A stretch of 28,754 bases of DNA from Bacillota bacterium (GCA_023412455.1 JAEYNQ010000313.1:1-28754); one strand, 5' to 3'; numbered from the stretch's first letter, positions 1 to 7,037 are shown. Notes: generated by a model not told the origin, from the letters alone. Made by a program: numbers and translations.

Positions 1-72
1 GGGCCCAAAAATGTCCATAGGCTTTTGTGAGTCTTGCGCCAGGTGAAGGTCACCAATGGCCCATATTTTCAT
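1..72 (-). CDS. Metallophosphoesterase, N-terminal fragment (gene runs off the window)
   Basis: The first 24 codons of a minus-strand gene leave the window at base 1. The peptide begins MKIWAIGDLHLA and continues to KPMDIFGP. The GDLHL segment is the first metal-binding block (D-x-H) of calcineurin-like metallophosphoesterases, and KPMDIFG is typical of a clostridial subgroup of this family. The ATG at 72 has an AGGAG site about 8 nt upstream and overlaps the stop of the preceding small membrane-protein gene in an ATGA arrangement, so the two are probably translationally coupled. The substrate cannot be inferred from the fragment. Family call is fairly confident; everything beyond residue 24 is unseen. 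Confidence 0.75.
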   Translation of the reverse strand, partial: MKIWAIGDLHLAQDSQKPMDIFGP

Positions 73-335
73 GTCTTTACTCCTTCTATTTTCTTTACAC
101 TATAGCATATTTGTGGGGTATTGGAAACGCTAGCAAGCCCATCTCGCTTATTACCTAAACGGTTACACTGGCTTAGAATGAGTAGAACTCCTAGTAAAAT
201 GCATATTCCACCTATTCCTCTCAGTATATTTCGGTTAAAGCGATAATTAAGATGTTTCATTTTATGATAATTTATTCTCTTATAAATGTATATTTTTTCT
301 TTTATCCATCGCTCTAACTGCATTCCTCTTTGCAT
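69..335 (-). CDS. Small single-pass membrane protein, unknown function
   Basis: An 88-residue protein that I do not recognise. I chose the ATG at 335 because AGGAGGGAG lies just upstream at good spacing; an in-frame ATG 14 codons earlier has no comparable site. The N-terminal 37 residues are strongly basic and amphipathic. Residues about 38-56 form one hydrophobic segment (ILRGIGGICILLGVLLILS), followed by Gln-Cys and a short polar tail. The segment looks like a membrane anchor. The SQC sequence resembles a lipobox only poorly (Gln at -1) and lies too far from the N-terminus. It starts 23 nt after the radical SAM gene and ends in a 4-nt overlap with the phosphoesterase gene, which supports real translation. 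Confidence 0.6.
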   Translation of the reverse strand: MQRGMQLERWIKEKIYIYKRINYHKMKHLNYRFNRNILRGIGGICILLGVLLILSQCNRLGNKRDGLASVSNTPQICYSVKKIEGVKT

Positions 336-358
336 CTCTTCTCCCTCCTGCTCTTTTA

Positions 359-1312
359 TTAAGAGGGATCTACCCATTTTCTTACCGCCCTTCCATTCCG
401 GTAATTATAAAGGTCCCCTTGGCTCTCTTTTGCCCTTTCCATCTCTTCTACAATCTCATCATGAATTTTCCACCAACTGGTCTGCCAATTGGCAAAAAGC
501 GTTACTTCTTCTGGTGCTCTTCCTATTAGACGCTGTACCACTATGTGAGGATCTAAATAGCGTAAAAAAAGCTTTACCCTCTTTTTATAGGCTTCTAGTG
601 AAATCAACTGAATTTCTCCTCTTTCATAAGCCCTTGCTAAAGGTGTTCCTTTCACTAAATAAAGAGCATGTAACTTAACATAGTCACTCTGTAGTACAGA
701 AAGACACTTAGCTGTTTCAATGGTATCTTCTTCCGTGTCCCAAGGCAAATTTAAAATTACATGGGTACAGACTTTGAAGCCATAAGACTTAATAGCTAAC
801 ACAGCATCTAAATATTCTGCTAAACCATGTCCTCTATTAATTTTTTTCAGCGTATGATAATTGGCAGTCTGTAGTCCTAGCTCAATACAAACCTCCTTTT
901 TATGTTGAAGAGACCACTCCTTTAGGACTTCTAAATAAGCCGTATGAATACAGTCAGGCCTTGTAGATAAGGCAATTTCTACCACACTATCCTCTTGAAT
1001 GTGTTGAAGCATTTCTCGAAAATCCTGAAGAGGCATATAGGTATTGCTATAATTTTGAAAATACGCAATAAAAAGCTTTGCATTATACCGTTTTCCCATA
1101 TAGGCTTTATTTTTTTCAAGTTGCTCCTCTATAGGAGCTGTTGCTTCAAGCATCTCAAAGCCTGTTCCTTCCTCTCCACAAAAGGTACATCCTCCTTTTC
1201 CACAGGTCCCGTCCCTATTGGGACAAGTCACTGGAAGTTGAATGGGTATTTTATAAACTTTTTCTCCATACTTTTCACGAAGATAAGTTGAATATTTTAA
1301 ATAAGTACTCAC
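359..1312 (-). CDS. yhcC: Radical SAM protein, TIGR01212 / YhcC family
   Basis: A 317-residue radical SAM protein. The N-terminal block around residues 30-46 reads CPNRDGTCGKGGCTFCG, giving the C-x11-C-x2-C cluster (Cys30, Cys42, Cys45) of the YhcC/Elp3-like branch that binds a 4Fe-4S cluster and S-adenosylmethionine. An extra Cys37 lies inside the block. Later segments such as ALSTRPDCI and CIELGLQT, and the HVILNLPWDTEEDT block, are typical of this family. The physiological substrate of YhcC proteins is not established as far as I know. Translation starts at GTG 1312, overlapping the stop of the M14 peptidase gene by 4 nt (GTGA) with an AGAGGA site inside that gene, so the two are coupled. 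Length matches the family. Confidence 0.9.
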   Translation of the reverse strand: MSTYLKYSTYLREKYGEKVYKIPIQLPVTCPNRDGTCGKGGCTFCGEEGTGFEMLEATAPIEEQLEKNKAYMGKRYNAKLFIAYFQNYSNTYMPLQDFREMLQHIQEDSVVEIALSTRPDCIHTAYLEVLKEWSLQHKKEVCIELGLQTANYHTLKKINRGHGLAEYLDAVLAIKSYGFKVCTHVILNLPWDTEEDTIETAKCLSVLQSDYVKLHALYLVKGTPLARAYERGEIQLISLEAYKKRVKLFLRYLDPHIVVQRLIGRAPEEVTLFANWQTSWWKIHDEIVEEMERAKESQGDLYNYRNGRAVRKWVDPS

Positions 1313-2235
1313 AATGAATCCTCTTTTCTTAAATCCTTAGAAGCTAAAAGTAAAATGGGTAATGTGGCTTCTACACAGCCTTCTAATACACTAAGGGGTA
1401 AGGGATTTTCTCCTAACCCACATTCAAGGGTATAACCTGGTTTACGAAAGGCTTCAATAAACCAATCTTTATACCCCCCTGAAGCTGCCTGAATCTCAGG
1501 TCTATCTAATGCATAGCCACTTGCTTCTGAAAACATTTTAGCATATTTGAAGCCATTATCAACCTCTAGCCCCTTGTAATTCCAATAAATGACTTCCCCT
1601 TGCGTATGGTAAGCCAAAACCAAATCATAGTTTTGCCTTCTGGTAAGTTGAGCTAACGCCTGTGTTTCCCTTTCACTTTCAGGATAGGGACCAGCATAAT
1701 AGGCATAGCTAGGCTTCTTCTTCTCGCTAATTGACACATAGTCCCAAAAGCCAGCGTTATAGTTTCGATTGAGATCTACGCCTCTTCCATTGGCCTTCCA
1801 TCGGGAAAAATCACTTTTCCCTTCATTAAATGCCTTAATTTTTTCTCCGTTCCTTCCTTTAGGTAACCATCCCCCACTAATGCGTACACCATCAGGATTT
1901 ACCATAGGCACAAAGTCATAGCTAGCTTGCCCTAGTATTTTATGTGTGTCTATCCCCCAAAGTACTTCCTTCTTTTCAATAGCTTCTAGGAGACGTCCTA
2001 GACTTTGAATTAAAATAAGTGAGGTAATCCACTCATTGCCATGATGACTGCCATTCACATGAATCTTGCGACTTCCTTGTCCTAATCGGATAAGATACAG
2101 TGGCTGCCCTAAATAACTCCAACCACAAGTACTTAACTGTATAAAAGGATACTTTGCCCTTAATGTTTTTAAATCTTTTTCCATTTCCCTTAATCCATAA
2201 ACTTCACAAAATTCCTTCTTATCTCTTAAAGCCAT
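1309..2235 (-). CDS. M14-family zinc metallocarboxypeptidase, probably cytoplasmic
   Basis: A 308-residue zinc peptidase of family M14. Visible active-site elements are His65 and Glu68 in NGSHHGNEW (zinc ligands), Asn156-Arg157 in GVDLNRNY (substrate carboxylate binding), His210 in AYHTQGE (third zinc ligand) and Glu271 in YTLECGLGEN (general base). NPDGVRISGG is also characteristic. The closest described relatives are gamma-D-glutamyl-diaminopimelate peptidases that trim peptidoglycan peptides. Unlike exported members it has no signal peptide and no LysM domains, so a cytoplasmic role in wall-peptide recycling or sporulation is plausible (inference). It is followed by a coupled radical SAM gene. 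The start at 2235 has only a weak AAGGA site very close to the ATG, so the N-terminus is less certain. Confidence 0.88.
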   Translation of the reverse strand: MALRDKKEFCEVYGLREMEKDLKTLRAKYPFIQLSTCGWSYLGQPLYLIRLGQGSRKIHVNGSHHGNEWITSLILIQSLGRLLEAIEKKEVLWGIDTHKILGQASYDFVPMVNPDGVRISGGWLPKGRNGEKIKAFNEGKSDFSRWKANGRGVDLNRNYNAGFWDYVSISEKKKPSYAYYAGPYPESERETQALAQLTRRQNYDLVLAYHTQGEVIYWNYKGLEVDNGFKYAKMFSEASGYALDRPEIQAASGGYKDWFIEAFRKPGYTLECGLGENPLPLSVLEGCVEATLPILLLASKDLRKEDSL

Positions 2236-2425
2236 CTTCCTTGTGCCCTTTCTCTTTACCCTTAATTCATTTATATTGCTTTTTCAGAGTGTTTATGAAT
2301 CCTATAGCTTACTTTTCATTTTTTCTAAAGAATTTTTCAAAAGATGAATAAAAAAAGGTAATTATGACATAATAAAGTTATCCTTATGTTACACAATACT
2401 TACTAGAAAGGTGGCAATATGCTAT

Positions 2426-2647
2426 ATGAAATCTCGTACTTTTGATTATATTGCAATTACACTTATTATTATTGGAGCTATCAACTGGGGCCTCGTTGGC
2501 TTTTTCCAATTTGACCTTGTAGCCTTCTTATTTGGGGGCATGAGCTCTTGGATTAGTCGCGTTATTTACGCTATCATTGGTATTGCAGGTATTTACTGCC
2601 TCACTCTCTATGGACGCGTTTACGATCAACCCTATTCTAACAACTAG
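2426..2647 (+). CDS. DUF378 small membrane protein
   Basis: A 73-residue protein with two hydrophobic helices (about residues 6-28 and 36-60) and the family signature GAINWGLVGFFQFDLVA followed by FGGMSSWISRVIY. This is DUF378, a small bacterial inner-membrane family of unknown function. I chose the ATG at 2426 because DUF378 proteins usually begin a few residues before the DYIA motif. An in-frame GTG at 2411 would overlap the only purine-rich site (GAAAGGTGG). An out-of-frame ATG at 2419 sits closer to that site and opens an 8-codon ORF. The gene is monocistronic: it stands alone on the plus strand and is closed by a perfect hairpin terminator. Confidence 0.85.
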   Translation: MKSRTFDYIAITLIIIGAINWGLVGFFQFDLVAFLFGGMSSWISRVIYAIIGIAGIYCLTLYGRVYDQPYSNN

Positions 2648-2654
2648 TTCACTT

Positions 2655-2689
2655 AATAAAAACCACTTTCACTTAAAGTGGTTTTTATT
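2655..2689 (+). terminator. Intrinsic terminator after the DUF378 gene
   Basis: A perfect 15-bp inverted repeat, 2655-2669 against 2675-2689, with a 5-nt loop CACTT. The core is AACCACTTT/AAAGTGGTT and the right arm ends in TTTTTATTATTT. The symmetric A- and T-rich flanks would work on either strand, but only the plus strand has a gene ending here. Confidence 0.9.
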
Positions 2690-2772
2690 ATTTCAGTAAT
2701 TTTTGGTTATATTTACCTAATAACGTCTCATTTTTAAAAAAAATAATATATTTTTCATAAAAAAAGAGGTAT

Positions 2773-2800
2773 TTCACAAAGTATATGGAATAAATATAAT
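2773..2800 (+). promoter_or_regulatory. Sigma-A-type promoter of the small P-loop gene
   Basis: TTCACA at 2773-2778 (5 of 6 to TTGACA), a 16-nt spacer, then a perfect TATAAT at 2795-2800. A start near 2807 would give a leader of about 26 nt, which contains the AAGAGGTGAT ribosome binding site. Confidence 0.75.
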
Positions 2801-2832
2801 AATAAAATAAATATCTTAAGAGGTGATGTGTT

Positions 2833-3246
2833 ATGATAAAGATTATTACAGGTCAAAATGGTGAAGGTAAAACAAAAAAAATGATTGATGTTGCCAACAC
2901 TAAAGTAACAACTCTTAAAGGTCATATTGTTTATATTGATAGTTCTTCCAATCACCGTTATGCACTTTCCCACCACATTCGTTTGATTGAGACCTCCACT
3001 TTCCCTATCCATTCGCCCAATGATTTTTTCGGATTTCTCTGTGGCGTCCTCTCCAGTAATCATGATATTGAAGCAGTTTTTATTGATGAACTCATCAAAA
3101 TTACTAAGGCTTCTATAGATGATCTCCTTTATTTCTTTGATAAGCTTAATACCCTTTCTGACCAGTATCAGGTAGAATTTTTTGTAGGTGCCTCTTGTTC
3201 TTCTAAGGATATTCCCGCTTCTCTAGCGCCTTATCTTATTGCTTAA
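2833..3246 (+). CDS. Small P-loop NTPase-like protein, unknown function
   Basis: A 137-residue protein. Residues 7-14, GQNGEGKT, form a complete Walker A motif directly after the first beta strand, and residues 81-86, AVFIDE, are a Walker B-like strand ending in Asp-Glu. This is a minimal P-loop core with no added DNA-binding, transport or methyltransferase domain. Similar short clostridial proteins are often labelled ATP-binding or PilT-like, but no other pilus genes are present and I do not assign a function. The ATG at 2833 is preceded by AAGAGGTGAT at good spacing. The gene is monocistronic, with its own strong promoter and a hairpin terminator, so it is probably expressed independently of its neighbours. 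Confidence 0.75.
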   Translation: MIKIITGQNGEGKTKKMIDVANTKVTTLKGHIVYIDSSSNHRYALSHHIRLIETSTFPIHSPNDFFGFLCGVLSSNHDIEAVFIDELIKITKASIDDLLYFFDKLNTLSDQYQVEFFVGASCSSKDIPASLAPYLIA

Positions 3247-3267
3247 TTTCTCTTAGGATCTATAAAT

Positions 3268-3304
3268 AGACACTAGAACCTTGTGAACTAGTGTCTTTTG
3301 TTTT
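3268..3304 (+). terminator. Intrinsic terminator after the small P-loop gene
   Basis: A 9-bp stem AGACACTAG/CTAGTGTCT (3268-3276 with 3288-3296), an 11-nt loop and the T-rich tail TCTTTTGTTTT. Its loop and right arm overlap the predicted pepT promoter. Confidence 0.8.
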
Positions 3305-3309
3305 ATACT
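3281..3309 (+). promoter_or_regulatory. Predicted pepT promoter embedded in the upstream terminator
   Basis: TTGTGA at 3281-3286 (4 of 6 to TTGACA), a 17-nt spacer, then TATACT at 3304-3309 (5 of 6 to TATAAT). The -35 element lies in the loop of the preceding terminator. A start near 3316 gives a leader of about 22 nt containing AAAGGAG. Confidence 0.55.
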
Positions 3310-3337
3310 TGAGAAAAATATTTAAAGGAGTTTATCC

Positions 3338-4570
3338 ATGACACAACAGTTACTTCAACGTTTTTTGACGTATGTTCAGTATAATACCCAGTCCCAAGAA
3401 GAAAGCTCTACCTTTCCTTCCACCTCCTCTCAATTGGACTTTGCAAATTTTCTTGCTCAAGAATGCAAAGACCTTGGCCTTCAAGAAGTGGAGGTAAACT
3501 CCTATGGGTATGTTATGGCCACTTTACCTGCTACAACTCATGACCCCCTTCCTACCATTGGTTTTATAGCTCATATGGATACCTCTCCTGACTGCAGTGG
3601 TGAAGGCGTTAAACCACGTATACTCACCTATACGGGTGGAGAGATTAAGCTTCATTTAGAAAAAGGGGCCATCTTATCTCCCAAAGATTTTCCTATTCTT
3701 AACCATTTAGTTGGTGAGAAACTGATTGTAACCGATGGAACTACTTTACTAGGTGCTGATGATAAGTGTGGTATTGCTGAAATTATAACGGCTATGGCCT
3801 ACCTCTTAGCTCATCCTGAAATCCCCCATGGAAAAATTCGTATTGCTTTTACACCTGATGAGGAAGTTGGACATGGGGCAGATTATTTTGATGTTTCCCA
3901 TTTTGGTGCAGATTTTGCTTATACCATAGATGGTGGCGAATATGGCACGTGTGAAGCTGAAAACTTCTATGCAGCTTCAGCCAAGGTCACCTTTAAAGGT
4001 CATACTATTCACCCTGGTTATGCCAAAGATAAAATGAAAAATAGTTTAACCATGGCCCAAGCCTTTCATGCCCTCCTCCCTCCTACTGAAGTTCCAGAAT
4101 GTACAGCTGGTTATGAAGGTTTTTATCACTTGCAGCATATGGAAGGGACTGTTGAAGAGACCACTCTCTCTTATATTATTCGGGATTTTGATTACGAGCA
4201 TTTTGAACAACGCAAAAAGCATTTGGCAAGCTGTGCCGAAACCATTCAGAATACTTATGGTAAAAATGCCCTTACCCTCACTATTAAAGATCAGTATAGT
4301 AATATGCGTGCAATTATCCTCCAACATCCCACAGTCCTACGTTTAGCTGAAAAGGCAATGGAGAACTTGGAAATCCCTATTAAAAAGGTCCCCATTCGTG
4401 GTGGAACAGATGGCGCCCGCCTCTCTTTTATGGGACTTCCTTGTCCTAATCTTTTTACTGGTGGTTATAACTTCCACAGTTGTCATGAATTTGCTGTTCT
4501 CTCTCATATGGAAGCTGCAACACGAACCATTATTGAAATCATTCGTCAAAGTGTATCCATAGAAAGTTAA
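3338..4570 (+). CDS. pepT: Peptidase T (tripeptide aminopeptidase)
   Basis: A 410-residue M20B metallopeptidase that removes the N-terminal residue from tripeptides in the cytoplasm. Motifs in order: AHMDTSPD (metal ligand His79, catalytic-support Asp81), LLGADDKCG (bridging Asp141), FTPDEEVGHG (Glu175 general base, Glu176 ligand), TIDGGEYG (Asp198) and YNFHSCHEF near the C-terminus, which supplies the last His ligand. IRGGTDGARLSFMG, typical of PepT, is also present. Length equals the family norm. An AAAGGAG site lies 9 nt before the ATG. It is the only gene in its transcription unit, between a promoter at 3281 and the large terminator at 4597. Confidence 0.96.
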   Translation: MTQQLLQRFLTYVQYNTQSQEESSTFPSTSSQLDFANFLAQECKDLGLQEVEVNSYGYVMATLPATTHDPLPTIGFIAHMDTSPDCSGEGVKPRILTYTGGEIKLHLEKGAILSPKDFPILNHLVGEKLIVTDGTTLLGADDKCGIAEIITAMAYLLAHPEIPHGKIRIAFTPDEEVGHGADYFDVSHFGADFAYTIDGGEYGTCEAENFYAASAKVTFKGHTIHPGYAKDKMKNSLTMAQAFHALLPPTEVPECTAGYEGFYHLQHMEGTVEETTLSYIIRDFDYEHFEQRKKHLASCAETIQNTYGKNALTLTIKDQYSNMRAIILQHPTVLRLAEKAMENLEIPIKKVPIRGGTDGARLSFMGLPCPNLFTGGYNFHSCHEFAVLSHMEAATRTIIEIIRQSVSIES

Positions 4571-4596
4571 CTCTACTTAAGCCCATCCTTGTACTT

Positions 4597-4678
4597 AAAA
4601 GGCTCCTCTTATGAATCAAAGAAAAGGCATTTTCAATACAAAAAGCCTTTTAATCTTTTTTCCTAAGAGGAGCCTTTT
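4597..4678. terminator. Nested bidirectional terminator between convergent pepT and the debranching enzyme gene
   Basis: The outer stem is a perfect 15-bp repeat: AAAAGGCTCCTCTTA at 4597-4611 with its complement at 4664-4678. Inside it is a second stem, AAAAGGC at 4622-4628 with GCCTTTT at 4645-4651. Both stems end in T runs on the plus strand and A runs that become T runs on the minus strand, so both convergent genes can terminate here. The inner and outer stems share AAAAGGC/GCCTTTT, so the arms can exchange partners. Confidence 0.85.
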
Positions 4679-4680
4679 TA

Positions 4681-6630
4681 TTAATCAGTCTCTTTAAATA
4701 AACAAATACTGTAACACTCTACTAAATAACGGTTTTCATAAACTTCTCTTCCTTCAAGCTGTATGTCTTCAGGTGTGCTGAGATTCGTATCCATTAGGCG
4801 TACCCACTTGGAGCCTGTAGGTGGCAAATCAAAAAGCAAAGCCTCTGAATAATTATTAATAACAATGTAATAACTCATCTTTTCACTTTTCAAATAACAG
4901 GCTATACTCTTAGAGACATAGGACCAATCAGGATGATTATACTTAACCCCATGCCAACTCACTGTATAGTCCTCATCGGTGTCGATCTTTAAAAGAGTCT
5001 GACGTAAGTAAATCAACTTTTTAGTAAAAGCTTGAATATCTTTAAAGTCTTCACTTCGCTTCCAATCCACCCAAACTAATGGATTATTGTGACAAAAGGC
5101 ATTATTATTTCCTTTTTGCGTACGTCCCATTTCATCTCCCATTAATAGCATGGGTATTCCTTTTGCTAAAAGGAGAAGGCTAAGGTGATTTTTTACCAAC
5201 CGCTTACGCTTATTGATAATGGCCATTTCCTGAGTTTCACCCTCTACTCCACAATTGGTACTATAATTGGCATTATTTCCATCATGATTTCCTTCACCAT
5301 TGTCAAGATTGTGCTTTTGCTCATAGGAAACTAAATCCCATAGGGTAAAACCATCATGAGCAGTAATAAAGTGCAGGGCATGTTGACTTCCTTTCTTTGT
5401 ATCAGAAAAATAAATATCCTTTCCCATTAAACAGTCTGCTAAAGGTTTTGTTAAACCAGCATCTCCCCTTACACACTTACGAATCGTATCCCTAAAATAG
5501 TCGCTCCACTCTCTAAAGTGCTGAGGCATACGTCCTACATCGTAACTTCCTTTAGCATCCCAACTTTCTGCAATAAGCTTTACATGGGATAAAATAGGAT
5601 CCTCATTAATGGCATTTAAAAGAGAATAAGACATCCATAACCCTTCACGATCTTGTCCCAAAATAGAAGCTAGGTCGAATCGAAAACCATCTACCCCCCT
5701 ATTTACTACCCAATATCTTAAACTCGCTAAAATAAGGGCATTGACTATTTGGTGATTGGTATTAAAAGTATTTCCTGTCCCTGAGCAATTTAAGTAATCC
5801 CCTTCTTCATTTAATTTATAGTAGGTTTTATTAGAAAGCTTCTTAAAACTGGAATAGGCGCTCTCTTCGCCACCCTCTCCTGTATGGTTATAGACAACAT
5901 CTAGGATGATCTCTAATCCCTTCTCATGGGCCTTTTCAATGAACTCACTAAACTCATCTAAGACTTCTTCCCCATCTTTATTCACACTGTAACTTTCATC
6001 CAAGGCAAAAAAACTTAAGGAGTTGTAACCCCACTCATCCTGCAAAAGGAGCCCTGTTTCAGGATGGCGATTTTTAATCGTATGGCGCTTCCACTTAAAT
6101 ACAGGTAAAAGCTCTAATGTGGTTATTCCCAGGTCTTTCAAATAGTCTAACTTTTCTATAAGGCCTTTAAAAGTTCCTCTTTCCTTTTCCTTGATCCCCG
6201 AAGAGTTACTACGGGTAAAATGTCCTACATGTAATTCATAAATAATGGTTTTCTCCCATGGAATATTAGGCTTTTTAAAATTAGGCGACACCAAGGCTTT
6301 AACAATATTACGGTAGCCTTCCCTACCATTTTCTACTATACAATAAGCATAAGGGTCAATGAGAGGATAGCTGACTTCTCCATCTGCTCCTATAAACTGC
6401 CATGTATAGTGCATGCCCTCTTTTACGTCCTCTATATAAACATAAAATATGTCACCTGTTGTATAATTCTTTCTATCACAATACACTTGACAAATAGGTA
6501 CTGTCTCCCCTTTACCTTTATAAAGCGTCAAGAGCATGGCTACTGCATAATCGGAGAAAATCCCAAAATTCGCTCCTTGTTGCTCCAATTGGCAACCGAG
6601 AATAGGGCTTCCCCTTCTGATGGTATACAT
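4681..6630 (-). CDS. GH13 glycogen debranching enzyme / isoamylase-type (GlgX-like)
   Basis: A 649-residue alpha-1,6-glucan hydrolase expected to trim branches of glycogen or imported starch fragments. An N-terminal beta-sandwich of the CBM48/isoamylase-N type (about residues 5-110) carries the FGIFSDYA signature. It is followed by a GH13 barrel. Catalytic regions: DVVYNHT (244-250), DGFRFDLAS with the nucleophile Asp319, LIAESWDA with the acid Glu355, and ITAHDGFTLWD with the transition-state stabiliser Asp426. The GNHDGNNANYS and MLLMGDEMGRTQKGNNN blocks are typical of the GlgX/TreX group. There is no signal peptide, so it is intracellular. TAGGAGG precedes the ATG. No other glycogen genes are in view, so the substrate (glycogen or maltodextrin) remains open, as does pullulanase versus isoamylase specificity. 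Confidence 0.9.
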   Translation of the reverse strand: MYTIRRGSPILGCQLEQQGANFGIFSDYAVAMLLTLYKGKGETVPICQVYCDRKNYTTGDIFYVYIEDVKEGMHYTWQFIGADGEVSYPLIDPYAYCIVENGREGYRNIVKALVSPNFKKPNIPWEKTIIYELHVGHFTRSNSSGIKEKERGTFKGLIEKLDYLKDLGITTLELLPVFKWKRHTIKNRHPETGLLLQDEWGYNSLSFFALDESYSVNKDGEEVLDEFSEFIEKAHEKGLEIILDVVYNHTGEGGEESAYSSFKKLSNKTYYKLNEEGDYLNCSGTGNTFNTNHQIVNALILASLRYWVVNRGVDGFRFDLASILGQDREGLWMSYSLLNAINEDPILSHVKLIAESWDAKGSYDVGRMPQHFREWSDYFRDTIRKCVRGDAGLTKPLADCLMGKDIYFSDTKKGSQHALHFITAHDGFTLWDLVSYEQKHNLDNGEGNHDGNNANYSTNCGVEGETQEMAIINKRKRLVKNHLSLLLLAKGIPMLLMGDEMGRTQKGNNNAFCHNNPLVWVDWKRSEDFKDIQAFTKKLIYLRQTLLKIDTDEDYTVSWHGVKYNHPDWSYVSKSIACYLKSEKMSYYIVINNYSEALLFDLPPTGSKWVRLMDTNLSTPEDIQLEGREVYENRYLVECYSICLFKETD

Positions 6631-6661
6631 AAATTAACCTCCTAAATATTTACCTCATATT

Positions 6662-6690
6662 AGTATATGGGTTTACGACTACATTTTACA
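6662..6690 (-). promoter_or_regulatory. Possible promoter of the debranching enzyme gene
   Basis: On the minus strand TATACT (6667 to 6662) lies about 32 bp before the ATG. A weak -35, TGTAAA (6690 to 6685), is 17 nt further upstream. The -10 is good and the -35 poor, so this is tentative. Confidence 0.35.
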
Positions 6691-6750
6691 CTATTCAAAT
6701 ACTTTTTTCTATAAAAGAATTCCTTTAATACTTTAAAATCAAGAGAAGGC

Positions 6751-6779
6751 TTGAAAATCTTATTTCTATGTGCTATGAT
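6751..6779 (+). promoter_or_regulatory. Sigma-A-type promoter of the tyrS T-box leader
   Basis: TTGAAA at 6751-6756, a 17-nt spacer and TATGAT at 6774-6779, each 5 of 6 to consensus. It predicts a start near 6786, about 250 nt before tyrS, just upstream of the conserved GAAGTA element of the T-box stem I. Confidence 0.75.
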
Positions 6780-6785
6780 TAGGCA

Positions 6786-7015
6786 TAATAAAATACATTG
6801 AAATGCAATGACAAAGCCGAAGTAGGAAAATATTTCTTGTTTTAGAGAGTGTGTGGTGGGTGCAAGCACATCAAGTTTATTTTTTGAATTACACCTTTTG
6901 AGCGTTTCCGGTTATCAGCCGTTATCTTGATTAAGAGGCAGATTTATTCTGTAAATTAAGGTGGTACCACGGGTTCTCTCGTCCTTAGCCAAGGAGGAGA
7001 GGCCCTTTTTTATTT
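6786..7015 (+). promoter_or_regulatory. T-box riboswitch (tRNA-Tyr-sensing leader) upstream of tyrS
   Basis: The gene-free stretch 6631-7037 is mostly this leader. It contains GAAGTA (6819-6824), the AGAGAG/GGTGCAAGC stem I region (about 6844-6867), a specifier region GAATTACACC with UAC (6890-6892, tyrosine) and the T-box sequence AAGGTGGTACCACGGG (6958-6973). It ends in a terminator hairpin and a T run. The UGGU bulge (6962-6965) ends in U, which suits the A73 discriminator of tRNA-Tyr. Uncharged tRNA-Tyr should stabilise the antiterminator and switch tyrS on. The exact 5' end is inferred from the promoter. Confidence 0.93.
6971..7013 (+). terminator. T-box-controlled intrinsic terminator
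   Basis: GGGTTCTCTCGTCCTT (6971-6986) pairs with AAGGAGGAGAGGCCC (6991-7005) across a short AGCC loop, followed by TTTTTTATTTT. Its 5' arm overlaps the end of the T-box sequence, so the terminator and antiterminator are mutually exclusive. Confidence 0.85.
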
Positions 7016-7037
7016 TAAAAATGATGGAGGTAAAGAA

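Noticed and set aside
286..678. Plus-strand open frame of 130 codons
   Set aside because: It lies antisense to the radical SAM gene and the small membrane-protein gene, has no ribosome binding site, and its peptide is low-complexity antisense sequence.
2236..2410. Divergent promoter region between the M14 and DUF378 genes
   Set aside because: Several AT-rich -10-like strings occur on both strands, but none has a credible -35 at proper spacing.
2755..3063. Minus-strand open frame of 102 codons opposite the P-loop gene
   Set aside because: The plus-strand frame has a promoter, ribosome binding site, Walker motifs and terminator; the antisense frame has none.
6660..6869. Minus-strand open frame of 69 codons in the tyrS leader
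   Set aside because: The region is explained by the promoter and stem I of the T-box, and the frame lacks a ribosome binding site.
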